Shown here piece after piece: positions 10,401 to 18,233 of a DNA stretch of 64,000 bases (position 1 is its first letter; each line of letters begins with the position of its first letter). The stretch spans positions 191,544 to 255,543 of the forward strand of contig CAJPTC010000001.1 of the NCBI GenBank assembly GCA_905373475.1. Reading direction: 5' to 3'. A model generated the notes under the pieces. That model was not told the origin of the DNA and searched no databases. It saw only the letters and a list, made by a program, of their open reading frames with translations. Position numbers and translations under genes: made by a program. This DNA comes from Bacteroidia bacterium (lineage in GTDB: Bacteria > Bacteroidota > Bacteroidia > Bacteroidales > CAJPTX01).

Positions 10401-13400
10401 TGGTAAAGAAGATCTCCGATAATGCCAAGTTGTATCGTGGTGACGAAGAACTGGTAATGGGCACAGAAGGCGTAGAGATTGAGGCAGATATGAATACGGC
10501 GTTAAAGTTACGTGTGGTGGCTCAAAATGGGCGCAACGTGAAATTTTATACCATTCGTCTGTCTATGGCACAAGAGATAACATGGGGTAGCGATAAGTTG
10601 GTGTATCCATTCTCGGGAACGCCTACTAAACTGGATGCAACGGCATCGTCGGAACTCCCTGTTAGCTACTATAGTTTAGATCCTTCGGTCGCTACAGTCG
10701 ATGCGCAGGGCAATTTGGTAACGGGCGCAGTGGGTACAACTACAATTGTGGCTGAGCAAAAAGGGAATGAGTTATACAAGGTCGCTGAGAGGAAACAGCG
10801 CGAGGTAGAGGTAACTCGTGTACCCCTCACGATAAAGATGAAGGATGCTACAATGGCGCAGGGTGAGTCTTTACCCGACTTCGATTTTGAGTATGTGGGC
10901 TTACAGTTTGACGATACTGAAGAACAATTTGATGCTTCGTACGAGGTGCGTCTGAAGGATGGTACGGTGTGGAATGAAACTCTCCCCGCATTAGCACCTG
11001 GCGAATATGTAGTAGCGCCTGCCAATTATACTGCGCCTTATTCGTTGGGCAGCTATACCGTAACACGTGAAAACGGAAAACTGACGGTAACTGCACCGCA
11101 ACTGCCCGCTACAACGTTTGTCGTTACGGATGAAAATAATGCACCGTGTCCCGATGCAAAAGTATTATGCGACGGTGTAACCTATTCTTTGGGGGCAGAC
11201 GGAAAAGTGGTGGCGTACTTAAAGCCTGGTAAGTATCAGGTTGAGGTATCGAAAGCAGGATATGAAAGCGACTGGAAAGATTTTGTAGTGGCAGATGCTC
11301 CGCAAACCGTAGAATTACAGCTCTTGAAAGAGATATTTACACTCTCGTATACAACGGATGAGTTTGGTGTAATTCTGGGTAAGGAGGCGCAAACGGTTGC
11401 ACTCCACTCAAACGGTGAGCAAGTAATCGCCGTCCCGAAAGATTCGCAGCACCGTTTTAAAGAATGGTCGGATGGTGTAAAAACGGCAGCACGTACGGAG
11501 CTGGATGTGCAAGCCAGCCTAAATGTTAAGGCAACGTTTGAAGAGTTCTTCTATACGCTCTCTTACAAAGTCTCGGATGGAGGAGAGTTTGAAACTACGA
11601 ACACAGAACAACAGGTGGCTTACGGTGGGAATGCGACTCCCGTTAAGGTAAAGGCGAAAGAGGGGTATATCTTTATGGGATGGACAGATGGGAACTCGGA
11701 ACTGACGCGTACTGATGTCAATGTAAAGGGAGATCTGAGTGTGACGGCTGTCTTCTTGAAGCCTTATCGTCTAGCATGGAAGAACGATTTTGAGCGCGGT
11801 GCTTCTATTGAGCAAGGTTGGAATTATGACAAGCCTGCGGCGGGACGGGGCTGGGGATTATTGGCAGCAAAGATGATCTCGAGTGTAAAGAATCCGAGTG
11901 GTCATGTGCTTGCTATAGTACCTCTCTATGAATCGCCACGACCAGAGTATACGGATTGTTGGGTAGCGTCTCCGTGGTTCTCATTAGAAGAGAAGACGGC
12001 TTCTACCACTAAGTTGATTCTGAGCTACGTTTGCCATGTAAAGACCTCTGCAGGGCATACTTCAAAACTTCAGTACAGCTTCGAGGATGATGTTTGGCAT
12101 GATGGTGCAAATGTGGAAGGCAAGGCCGTTACTAAGCAAGAGAAGTTTGAATTAGATCTTGCAACGCTTGCCGCTCACAAGCGTATTCGTTTCCGTTGGG
12201 TGTTTGGTGGTTCTAACACCTATACTTACCTTGCACTGGATGATATCGAGGTTAAATTTGACGTTGCGGCGCAAGAGGTACAGCGTTATTTTGCGGGCGC
12301 ACATGGGCACATCAAACAGGAAGGTAACGAGGCGCTATTGTCTGCAATTGAGCAAACCACAGAGGTTGGCAATTTGGGTACAAAGATTGTTGCCGTTCCC
12401 GATGCTGGCTATGTATTTGACAAGTGGTCTGACGGTAAGACGGAAGATGAGCGTCAAGACAATACTTCGGTCTCGGTAGAAGCATTGTTCAAGAAGGGGA
12501 CATTTAAGACCATCTATCTTGCTGGTGAGAATGGAAAGATAGAAGGGATAACAACGCAGGTTGTAGCTGCGGGTGGCGAAACTGCGGCAGTGACGGCAGT
12601 GCCTAACGTAGGTTACAAATTTGATGCTTGGGATGATGGCTCTAAAGACAATCCGCGTAAGGATCTGGTAACAGAGGATAAAACATATACGGCGAATTTT
12701 GTTGCTGTGCCTAGCACGTATGTTGTAACATTAGCGCCCACGGAGCACGGGAGGATTTCAATTCAAAATTATACGGCAGAACAGTTGCAAGCCGTTCCCG
12801 CTGGAACTACTCTTACCGTTGTTGTAACGCCTGATGCTGGCTGGAAGCTAAAGACCCTGACTGCTAACGGGGATGATATTGCAGCTACGAAGCAGTTTAC
12901 GGTTAATGCGGCAGTAACAGTGCTGGCAGTATTTGAAAAAGAAGGTGGTGCTCCGCAACCTAAGACGTTTGCTGTAACGCTTGCGAAAGAAGGCGAAGGA
13001 GAACTGAAGGTAACGGGCATTGAAGAAAGTAAATTGGATGCCGTTCCCGAAGGCACCGAGCTCATGGCAGTGGCAACACCTGCAAAGGGTTGGAAGCTGA
13101 AGAGCCTAACGGCAGGCGATAAGAATATTGCTGCTGACGGTAAGTTCGTTGTAACAGCAAATGTTGAAGTTAAGGCCGTGTTTGAAAAAACTACTGCTGT
13201 TGAGGACGCAATATTTGCGAATGTACTGGTAGCGCCCAATCCGTTCGATAATCAATTACGAATTGTAAACGGCGAATTACGTGGAACATACGCGTTGTTG
13301 AATGCACAAGGTATAGTTGTACGTAGTGGTAATATGGCTGGTAGTGAGGTAGTGATTGAAACAAGCGATCTTACTTCAGGTCTCTACCTCTTGCGTCTTA

Positions 13401-13450
13401 CTGCCGAAAATGGTGCAATGGAGGCAATAACAGTCGTAAAAGAGCGATAA
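4457..13450 (+). CDS. giant multidomain subtilisin-like (S8) protease, T9SS-secreted
   Basis: This 2997-aa exported protein has a signal peptide (hydrophobic core after MKRVC, cleavage near LYAQQ). The S8 catalytic domain spans about 220-510, with Asp241 (GIWDGN), His269 (AHGMHTTGT) and Ser444 (GTSMSCP), so the triad is intact. Downstream are a jelly-roll P-like region (LMINDLDLSV area), an Fn3-like stretch, CARDB-like repeats, and a LamG/concanavalin-like domain near 1620-1780 (WWRLDEP, VYVDGKHIP, FRIWKKQL). After these come a Big_2-like and an MBG-like segment, a carboxypeptidase-regulatory-like fold, several InlB-B-type repeats (FKEWSDG, FMGWTDG, FDKWSDG, FDAWDDG) and a type A sorting domain (VAPNPF...GLYLLRL). 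It is far longer than an ordinary subtilase. A cell-surface protease with many binding or spacer modules is the inference; the substrate is unknown. Confidence 0.9.
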   Translation: MKRVCLLVLLLCVAVQLYAQQPIRFGDREVYLETNVRTTVRGHRTSSLELGVPTGEKLNVLVQFEAGRIPYSVLKQKGVELGDYLGANAYYAKVAPGSRPSDFVGTGLRAVVPIRGEWKVVSGLLQQDIPEWAHEGDNLKMNLSWFDGITWEQVKRLLDAQGATYRTPSEFSRSVEVVAKREAILALAEHEAISFIRYTTPPMEVENFEGAHVSGAFTLRTPTALGGRGLTGRGVRIGIWDGNVADHVDYGKRVHRKEFELSVLSSSAHGMHTTGTILGSGLRNEKHRGMAPEAEIWTYNFNMQSNGLTTEQEMYLAALEEKISLTSNSYGMNMKNICGTKRILNYSYLGQPNLDLLAYVVPTLTHVFSAGNSQGACGWKYSHVSNYGKNIISVAAVKPNEQITTFSSFGPLLDGRMFPIISALGQGVWSTVDMQSYWQMDGTSMSCPTVTGHLALLTQRYKELHGGAIPYNYFLKALIANTARDAGNPGPDYKYGFGLLDGVAAITAMENNWYKKAVFSKGGAPQTTKITVPAGVKELRVMLCWNDPVADKEYATGENPMINDLDLSVTANGTTHLPLTLDAKTPDALAVEKENKLDNIEQVVWKMPAAGEYTIQVSGAVNQEDEQPYAIVWYYDKKQPAITAPLEGEVYTPDEKLWLRTENLQAPLKVELSVDGGASYTPIDGTYDACALLEPLGQYGVSKAVLRVTDRDGNVLQSGTFSIMSQVKGVKLQAPSCGTDGWKLTWKKAYDAAKYEILKADFDSETVEVIGETPSTKRSFEIPSEKVNKGRNLFSVRAVSAEGVRGIRSVGEVQEAAYLPAITADNLPYFETFVGWPLKTGHVETGKNLDFRPVESLPELRLPFDSHILAWDGKIEPDNWDDPFAERKNVGQLSICELDLTGLEDGTEIQLFAHTLLLKADGDPTGSQLRLLVNGEEYPDVMGRKRIIGDGEERRLCWDLSKFVKQKVSLKFEGAMKTSDDGVAIVSYRIIKKTVLSDVGVAWVNDPEIKAEANLQERTIRFDVQNYSSKDLKNVPISVEVDGKLIYSESLESLKPFEDRIITCKHNFYSKEAHKFRVDIHVDCDDDANPYNNDAAFEVYNLGDIIAMPEIQYINVMGMIFPRVPFEKITLSGNKLFTDGRGELEPYYQRERAVLQIQPEHDNGIVQIVFRELALAKYDTLYVFTGNVPDNLNVDLAHPSLVFAGQSSEPRTIISEARNGAITFAFKAENPKPGDGWIADASEILMENTLAITEFREVAGKDATHSKLEVIVQNFTPAPIYEAPLFVTINDELQRFEIPVLKANSTTSFILPDELDVTPPVRVLLVAELAKDGKMDDNRKELLIERDPLWNGGGKIKTPATLYMTKVYAVGAKDTIAVKPSAQILYLSAQKLELYTESNNALGIHLSVLPAEAQLPASLRVWIDVNKDGVLDDTKEAYTVALQKDVASYLVPINSSSLVGVAAGEYRMRIMLAKDEDYLKFKGGKEIEWGSVVDVTAELKEGRSPSDYELALVRFADLKSGRTLSTETSIKLKVRNNGLAPITKIALTCTVDEKTTFDEEVSCNIAVRAEEIVELSRKVDFSAEGKHTLHVALKEPDSNTADNEAKITVYKIPAKTSDLYSLKFVAAEGDGVLLQNVATEIENDGTIEGWWRLDEPQSCAFADGGKAGIWMASLVNNPNFRDNTLVFMAGINGLFASLDPCIVPGKWQHIAATFYQTMATGSPETWVKVYVDGKHIPMRSMGFDGFKLRHLGLNVDMKGENAMFRIWKKQLEEAEVVANMTKSVRQSDGKLPADCLGEFVFTEGHGVTSASGDERFALIVSKRDNIWQKIENLVSDVTVEGQLIPAETVAKNEVKVTMASDFNAFSNVKVKFGFFWPGAVVTQNGNVVTDDTELDFSSAEHKLSFKVKYDALFGMPIEQDVTIQLVNDKSGACDLLEIAMPKAKNPGLKNELSENNPKQLLVWEVESESATNPFNPKKAKIVVKKISDNAKLYRGDEELVMGTEGVEIEADMNTALKLRVVAQNGRNVKFYTIRLSMAQEITWGSDKLVYPFSGTPTKLDATASSELPVSYYSLDPSVATVDAQGNLVTGAVGTTTIVAEQKGNELYKVAERKQREVEVTRVPLTIKMKDATMAQGESLPDFDFEYVGLQFDDTEEQFDASYEVRLKDGTVWNETLPALAPGEYVVAPANYTAPYSLGSYTVTRENGKLTVTAPQLPATTFVVTDENNAPCPDAKVLCDGVTYSLGADGKVVAYLKPGKYQVEVSKAGYESDWKDFVVADAPQTVELQLLKEIFTLSYTTDEFGVILGKEAQTVALHSNGEQVIAVPKDSQHRFKEWSDGVKTAARTELDVQASLNVKATFEEFFYTLSYKVSDGGEFETTNTEQQVAYGGNATPVKVKAKEGYIFMGWTDGNSELTRTDVNVKGDLSVTAVFLKPYRLAWKNDFERGASIEQGWNYDKPAAGRGWGLLAAKMISSVKNPSGHVLAIVPLYESPRPEYTDCWVASPWFSLEEKTASTTKLILSYVCHVKTSAGHTSKLQYSFEDDVWHDGANVEGKAVTKQEKFELDLATLAAHKRIRFRWVFGGSNTYTYLALDDIEVKFDVAAQEVQRYFAGAHGHIKQEGNEALLSAIEQTTEVGNLGTKIVAVPDAGYVFDKWSDGKTEDERQDNTSVSVEALFKKGTFKTIYLAGENGKIEGITTQVVAAGGETAAVTAVPNVGYKFDAWDDGSKDNPRKDLVTEDKTYTANFVAVPSTYVVTLAPTEHGRISIQNYTAEQLQAVPAGTTLTVVVTPDAGWKLKTLTANGDDIAATKQFTVNAAVTVLAVFEKEGGAPQPKTFAVTLAKEGEGELKVTGIEESKLDAVPEGTELMAVATPAKGWKLKSLTAGDKNIAADGKFVVTANVEVKAVFEKTTAVEDAIFANVLVAPNPFDNQLRIVNGELRGTYALLNAQGIVVRSGNMAGSEVVIETSDLTSGLYLLRLTAENGAMEAITVVKER

Positions 13451-13454
13451 TGAG

Positions 13455-13490
13455 GTTCGTAGGGGCGAGGCGCGCCTCGCCCCTACGAAC
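13455..13490. repeat. 36-bp perfect palindrome (REP-like) after giant subtilisin gene
   Basis: Starting 4 bp after the stop codon is a perfect 36-nt palindrome centred on GGCGCGCC. It is the most complete member of the REP-like family also seen at 622-860, 4092-4116, 13782-13808, 14048-14071 and 25912-25935. It could fold into a very stable RNA hairpin and protect the mRNA 3' end. Confidence 0.75.
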
Positions 13491-13509
13491 GCATTGATAA
13501 TCAATGATA

Positions 13510-13542
13510 ACGGGTATTGCCTTTAGGCGATGCCCGTTTTTT
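13510..13542 (+). terminator. intrinsic terminator of giant subtilisin gene
   Basis: A 12-bp stem (acgggtattgcc with ggcgatgcccgt, two G-U pairs), a TTTA loop and a six-T run. Confidence 0.8.
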
Positions 13543-13553
13543 GATTGTTTTTC

Positions 13554-13999
13554 GCCCAAAGTTTTACATTGGGCTAACGAGACTCACCGCCGCCATTCGG
13601 CGGGGTTCAATTTGAGCCCCTTAACGGGGCGGGTCTTTTTAGCACGGAGGTAAAACCCCGTGCGAATCTCGATACGCCAAGCGCTTATATACCGCCCAAC
13701 GTTTCACATTGGGCTAACGAGACTCACCGCCGCCCTTCGGCGGGGTTCTACGCGCATAGCGATTATTTCACGGTGTGTCGTGTCGGGCGAGGCATGCCTC
13801 GCCCCTACGTTCGCGCCACTGACGCGAATCTGTAATGCGGCTTTGTCTTTTCGCACTGAAAGTGCAATACAATCTAGCACAAGGCAGCGCTTTGGGTTAC
13901 GATATCACAAGACCGATGCGCCCTGAAAGGGCAACACATTACAACCCAATGTTTTGCATTGCGCTAACGCTATACACCGCCGCCATTCGGCGGGGTTCA
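13554..13999. repeat. intergenic array of stem-loop repeats
   Basis: Three copies of a ~56-bp unit lie at 13554-13609, 13694-13748 and 13943-13999. Each has a GCCCAA...TTGGGC arm pair (partly degenerate in copy 3) followed by ccgccg-loop-cggcgg and GGTTC. Between them are other short hairpins: GCCCC/GGGGC near 13616-13631, GCACGG/CCGTGC near 13640-13662, gcactgaaagtgc near 13855-13867 and gccctgaaagggc near 13919-13932. Open frames across this region (for example 13660-14134) are by-products of the repeats. No gene is seen between 13451 and 14325. Confidence 0.7.
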
Positions 14000-14237
14000 A
14001 TTACGGCGTGCCATGGCGCGCCGCTACACGTAATAATGTGTTTTGTATGGGCGATGGCGTGCCTCGCCCACAATGGGTTGCGCAAAGCGTTTCTATGCGG
14101 ATGGAGTTTACGGCGCAAAGCGGGTATTCGTTAGATGTTTTGCTGCGTGAACATTGTCTTTATTTTTATTGTTTTTTAGAAACCGTATTTTTAAGGAGGC
14201 GCAAGGGCATAAAACGTGCTAGGCTATACGGTTTCGC

Positions 14238-14245
14238 TACCTTTG
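14238..14245 (+). promoter_or_regulatory. -7 box of nfnA promoter
   Basis: TACCTTTG matches the Bacteroidota -7 consensus exactly. It lies 80 bp before the nfnA ATG, leaving a ~74-nt leader. No clear -33 TTTG is visible at the usual distance. Confidence 0.5.
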
Positions 14246-14325
14246 CACGACAAAAGTGTGTAATTGATGTGGCAGTCTTACTCAAACTTGTTTAGCAAGA
14301 CGCTGCGCGACAATACGAAGAGGAA

Positions 14326-15186
14326 ATGTTTCGAATTCTGAAGAAAGAGAAGCTAGCACCCGCCATTTACTTGATGGACATCTATTCGCCACGAGTAGCG
14401 GAGTCTGCCCAGCCAGGGCAATTTGTCATAGTACGTGTTGATGAGCGGGGGGAACGTGTACCCCTCACTATTGCCGACTACAATAAGGAGACTGGCGCTG
14501 TAACTATCGTAATTCAAACGATTGGCGCTAGCACGTCTAAGTTGTGCGATTTGAACGAGGGCGATTCGGTGATGGACTTTGTCGGTCCGTTGGGGTTACC
14601 GAGCGATCTGTGTGAGATGAGCGATGCGGAACTTGCAGAGAAGCGAATCATTTTCGTGGGTGGCGGTCTAGGGGCAGCGCCTATTTATCCGCAGGTGAAG
14701 TATTTGGCAGAGCGCGGTTTTAAGCCTGATGTAATAATTGGCGCTAAAACGAAAGAAATAGAGATTATGCGCCCCGAGCTTGAGGCGGTTTCCGCAAACT
14801 ACTACCAAGCAACGGATGACGGCTCTGACGGATTCCATGGCATGGTGACCGATTGTTTGAAGGATTTGGTGCAAAACCACGGGAAGCAGTATAACCATTG
14901 TGTGACGATTGGGCCTATGATTATGATGAAGTTTGTGGCAAAGCTTACCCAAGAGCTAGGCATTTTTACCATTGCTAGCTTGAACACCTTGATGGTAGAC
15001 GGCACGGGAATGTGTGGTGCTTGCCGCGTTAGCGTGGGAGGTAAGATGCGCTTTACATGCGTTGAAGGGCCAGAATTTGATGCGCACCAAGTGAATTTTG
15101 ATGAGGCGCTTCGTCGTCAGGGTATGTATCGCGATTTTGAAAAGTCGCGCCTAGAGGAGTATAAAGAACAGTGCAAACTAAACTAA
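14326..15186 (+). CDS. nfnA: NfnA-like FAD/[2Fe-2S] subunit of NADH-dependent ferredoxin:NADP+ oxidoreductase
   Basis: This 286-aa protein is of the sulfide/dihydroorotate dehydrogenase-like flavoprotein type. It has an FAD-binding barrel with VPLTIADYN near 46-54, an NAD(P)-binding half with IFVGGGLGAAPIYPQ near 109-123, and a C-terminal [2Fe-2S] cysteine cluster (DGTGMCGAC, then FTC). Its partner gene starts only 4 bp downstream. In this family the pair forms a cytoplasmic flavin-based electron-bifurcating complex exchanging electrons among NADH, NADPH and ferredoxin. Because isolated NfnA/NfnB homologues are sometimes annotated as glutamate synthase or sulfide dehydrogenase subunits, the physiological direction is inference. 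Confidence 0.85.
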   Translation: MFRILKKEKLAPAIYLMDIYSPRVAESAQPGQFVIVRVDERGERVPLTIADYNKETGAVTIVIQTIGASTSKLCDLNEGDSVMDFVGPLGLPSDLCEMSDAELAEKRIIFVGGGLGAAPIYPQVKYLAERGFKPDVIIGAKTKEIEIMRPELEAVSANYYQATDDGSDGFHGMVTDCLKDLVQNHGKQYNHCVTIGPMIMMKFVAKLTQELGIFTIASLNTLMVDGTGMCGACRVSVGGKMRFTCVEGPEFDAHQVNFDEALRRQGMYRDFEKSRLEEYKEQCKLN

Positions 15187-15190
15187 GAGG

Positions 15191-16576
15191 ATGGCACAGA
15201 AGAAAGATCGTGTTCCCGTACGCGAACAAGAACCCAAAGTTCGAGTACAGAACTTTCAGGAAGTTTGCTACGGCTATAACGTAACCGAGGCACAAGAGGA
15301 GGCAACGCGTTGTTTGCAATGCAAGAAGCCTCGTTGCATGGAGGCGTGCCCTGTGAACATACACATCCCGCAATTCATTAAGAAGGTGCTGGAAGGCGAT
15401 GTTTTGGGTGCAGCCGATATTATTGGTCAGGATTCGAGCCTTCCCGCGGTTTGTGGGCGTGTGTGCCCTCAAGAAACGCAATGCGAGGGGTCTTGTATCG
15501 TGGGTATAAAGGGTGTGCCCGTTGCGATTGGAAAACTGGAGCGTTTTGTGGCAGATACGGCTCGCGAGCAGAATCACTTCAATCTGGAGTGCGCCCCCAA
15601 GAATGGTAAGAAGGTTGCCATAATAGGTTCGGGACCTGCTGGTTTGGCGTGTGCTAATGATTTGGCGCGCAAAGGGTATAGCGTTACCATTTTTGAGGCA
15701 TTGCACGAAGCGGGCGGAGTGCTAGTGTATGGTATTCCAGAGTTCCGTCTACCCAAGGAGACGATTGTAAAATCGGAGATAGAAAACCTAAAGAAGCTGG
15801 GGGTAGAGATAATTACGGATGTGATAGTGGGTCGTACGGTAACCATAGACCATCTGTTGGATGTAGAGGGCTACGGAGCAGTGTTTATTGCTTCGGGGGC
15901 TGGTTTGCCAAAGTTTATGAACATCCCTGGTGAGAATCTGAACGGGGTTGTATCGGCCAATGAGCTCTTGACGCGCGCTAATCTCATGAAAGCGTTTGAC
16001 AAGAGCTATGATACGCCCATCTACGTGGGAAAACGAGTAGCCGTAGTAGGGGGCGGTAATGTGGCGATGGATGCTGCGCGTACAGCCGCTCGTCTGGGTG
16101 CAGAGGTACATTTGGTATACCGTCGTTCGGAGGCAGAACTTCCCGCTCGTGCAGAGGAAGTGCATCATGCCAAGGAAGAGGGTATTATTTTCAACCTGCT
16201 TTGCAACCCAGTAGAGATTTTGGGTGATGAAAAGGGTTGGGTTACGGCCATTCGTGCCATACGTATGGAGCTAGGAGAGCCCGATGCCAGCGGACGTCGT
16301 ACTCCTAAGGAAGTACCAGGATCGGAGTTTGATATTCCGTGCGATGTGGTTTGTATGGCGCTCGGTACGTCGCCGAACCCCATGATAGCCTCTACTACTC
16401 CTGGTTTGGAGGTTAAGAAGTCGGGAGGCATAGTTGCCGACGAAATGGGGCAAACCTCTCGTAAGGAGGTCTTTGCAGGTGGCGATGCCGTGAGTGGGGC
16501 AGCAACGGTTATTCTCGCTATGGGTGCGGGACGCAAGGCTGCTGCGGCGATTGACCAATTTTTGAGTAGCAAATAG
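15191..16576 (+). CDS. nfnB: NfnB-like subunit (glutamate-synthase small-chain family, NADPH-binding)
   Basis: This 461-aa protein is often annotated gltA or 'NADPH-dependent glutamate synthase, homotetrameric'. Its N-terminal iron-sulfur motifs are CLQCKKPRCMEACPV and CGRVCPQETQCEGSC, binding [4Fe-4S] clusters. An FAD-binding GSGPAGLACA motif follows near 145-155, then a second nucleotide-binding GGGNVAMDAAR and the C-terminal GGDAVSGAATV. Tight linkage to nfnA (4-bp gap) and the absence of a large glutamate synthase subunit nearby favour an Nfn complex over glutamate synthase. A clear terminator follows at 16610. Confidence 0.87.
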   Translation: MAQKKDRVPVREQEPKVRVQNFQEVCYGYNVTEAQEEATRCLQCKKPRCMEACPVNIHIPQFIKKVLEGDVLGAADIIGQDSSLPAVCGRVCPQETQCEGSCIVGIKGVPVAIGKLERFVADTAREQNHFNLECAPKNGKKVAIIGSGPAGLACANDLARKGYSVTIFEALHEAGGVLVYGIPEFRLPKETIVKSEIENLKKLGVEIITDVIVGRTVTIDHLLDVEGYGAVFIASGAGLPKFMNIPGENLNGVVSANELLTRANLMKAFDKSYDTPIYVGKRVAVVGGGNVAMDAARTAARLGAEVHLVYRRSEAELPARAEEVHHAKEEGIIFNLLCNPVEILGDEKGWVTAIRAIRMELGEPDASGRRTPKEVPGSEFDIPCDVVCMALGTSPNPMIASTTPGLEVKKSGGIVADEMGQTSRKEVFAGGDAVSGAATVILAMGAGRKAAAAIDQFLSSK

Positions 16577-16609
16577 ACAGAGTATATTTTCTAAGTGCAT
16601 TAATGAAGG

Positions 16610-16639
16610 GGGGCGCTTCCGTAAGGTTGCGCCCTTTTT
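16610..16639 (+). terminator. intrinsic terminator of nfnAB
   Basis: GGGCGC at 16611-16616 pairs with GCGCCC at 16629-16634, followed by five Ts. It sits inside a possible N-terminal extension of the next gene, which argues against an upstream trkA start. Confidence 0.8.
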
Positions 16640-16646
16640 GTTTAAG

Positions 16647-16679
16647 TTTGGCTCGTATCTTGCTTTCTTTCTACATTTA
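16647..16679 (+). promoter_or_regulatory. candidate trkA promoter
   Basis: TTTG at 16647-16650, 21 bp, then TACATTTA at 16672-16679 (one mismatch from TAnnTTTG). It lies just after the nfnAB terminator and 25 bp before the chosen trkA ATG. Confidence 0.5.
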
Positions 16680-16704
16680 CGCGCTATTCTTACCCAGACA
16701 GAAG

Positions 16705-18048
16705 ATGAGAATTATAGTAGCAGGAATCGGAGAAGTAGGTACGCATCTTGCGCACATGCTCTCGGGTGGAGTCGACGATATTATTGCAATTGATCCGCTC
16801 CCTGAAAACCTCCGCCATCTCGAGAATATGGCAGACCTCGTTACTATTGAGGGGTCGGCTGCCTCTATTGCTGTGCTAAAAGCTGCCGAGATTGAGAAGT
16901 GCGATCTCTTTATAGCGGTTGCGCATTATGAGGAGACCAATATCATATCTGCCATTCTTGCTAAAAAGCTGGGTGCAAAAAAAGTGATAGCCCGTGTAGA
17001 TAGCAATGAGCTTCTTACGCCCGAGAATCAGCAGCATTTCAAAGAACTGGGTATAGACTCACTTATCTATCCCGAGAAATTGGCTTCGCAGGTAATTATT
17101 GGTCTGCTTGGTTCTGTAGGCACGGTGGAATACGTCGATTTCTCTAACGGTCAGCTTGTGCTTGCAGCTCTGAAGGCTGAGCACGATATGAAGTATATCG
17201 GACGCACGTTGCAAGACGTTGCGCGTATGCATCAGGGCGACAAGTTCCGTATAGTGGCAATTTTGCGGGATGGGAATACGATTATCCCGTATGGCGATGA
17301 GATGCTTCTACAGGGCGATATGCTCTATATTATCTCTAGCAAGGCGGGGATTGCCACTTGGCGCAACCTACTTGGCGCTTCGAAAATGCAGGTAGATAAC
17401 CTCATGGTGTTAGGCGCTTCGCGTATCGGGATGCGCACTTGTCTTGATCTGGAGGGTACGGTAAAGAATATAAAGCTTATAGAATCGGATCGCGAGAAGT
17501 GCGAACGCCTTGCTCCACTCTTTACCTCTACTATATGGGTAAACGGGGATGGTCGTGACCGCGAATTGCTCCTTGATGAAGGACTTGAACACATGGATGC
17601 CTTCGTGGCTGCCACTGGCAATTCGGAGACGAACATCATGGCTTGCCTAATGGCTCGTAAGGCAGGCGTGCCACAGATCATTGCGGAGGTAGAAAATATT
17701 GACTACATCTCGCTTGCCGAGGGAATAGGTATTGATTCTGTGGTTAATAAGAAGCTTATCACGGCATCACGCATCTTTCAATTCACTATGGGTAGTACCA
17801 TTTCGTCTATGCGCTGCCTGACCAACCTTGATGCCGAAGTGCTAGAATACGTAGCGCGCGACGGAGCACCTGCTACTCGTGGTCGTATCAAAGATCTAAA
17901 TTTCCCACGTCTTACCATTGCAGGCGGTATAATAAGAGGTGGTGATGCTTTTATCGCCACGGGGGAAACCCAAATCCAAACGGGGGACAGAGTTGTTATA
18001 TTCACTCTCAATCCTGCCCACGACAGACTGGATCGCTTTTTTTCGTAG
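16705..18048 (+). CDS. trkA: Trk potassium uptake regulatory protein TrkA
   Basis: This 447-aa cytoplasmic protein is the peripheral NAD-binding regulator of Trk/Ktr potassium channels. Two RCK_N Rossmann domains are visible: RIIVAGIGEVGTHLAHML at the start and LMVLGASRIGMRTCLDLEG near 233. Each is followed by an RCK_C/TrkA-C domain. The frame is open upstream to an ATG at 16603, but that segment contains a terminator and gives no TrkA-like residues. The ATG at 16705 gives the usual length and starts directly at the Rossmann fold. No trkH/trkG channel gene is adjacent in this window. Confidence 0.9.
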   Translation: MRIIVAGIGEVGTHLAHMLSGGVDDIIAIDPLPENLRHLENMADLVTIEGSAASIAVLKAAEIEKCDLFIAVAHYEETNIISAILAKKLGAKKVIARVDSNELLTPENQQHFKELGIDSLIYPEKLASQVIIGLLGSVGTVEYVDFSNGQLVLAALKAEHDMKYIGRTLQDVARMHQGDKFRIVAILRDGNTIIPYGDEMLLQGDMLYIISSKAGIATWRNLLGASKMQVDNLMVLGASRIGMRTCLDLEGTVKNIKLIESDREKCERLAPLFTSTIWVNGDGRDRELLLDEGLEHMDAFVAATGNSETNIMACLMARKAGVPQIIAEVENIDYISLAEGIGIDSVVNKKLITASRIFQFTMGSTISSMRCLTNLDAEVLEYVARDGAPATRGRIKDLNFPRLTIAGGIIRGGDAFIATGETQIQTGDRVVIFTLNPAHDRLDRFFS

Positions 18049-18052
18049 GGAG

Positions 18053-18091
18053 GTGGGTGTGTCAAAGTTTTCACTTTAACACGCCCACTTT
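18053..18091 (+). terminator. hairpin after trkA
   Basis: GTGGGTGTGT (18053-18062) pairs with ACACGCCCAC (18079-18088), with one G-T pair. Only three Ts follow, so termination may be weak. I see nothing further up to 18233. Confidence 0.55.
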
Positions 18092-18233
18092 AGTCATGTT
18101 CCGCATACATAGAATGCAAGGCGCTGAGAAGAAGTACACGGCAGATGTTCGTTTTGCCGCTTGTTCTAAAGACTCTCAAGCAGTGTCAATGCCACAACGC
18201 CTTCTAGTATCCACGGAACAAAGGTACAGAGTA

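Noticed and set aside
13660..14295. Open frames in the intergenic repeat array
   Set aside because: They follow stem-loop repeats, overlap in different frames and lack protein-like features.
16603..16704. N-terminal extension of trkA
   Set aside because: It contains the nfnAB terminator and a promoter, and TrkA homology starts at the ATG at 16705.
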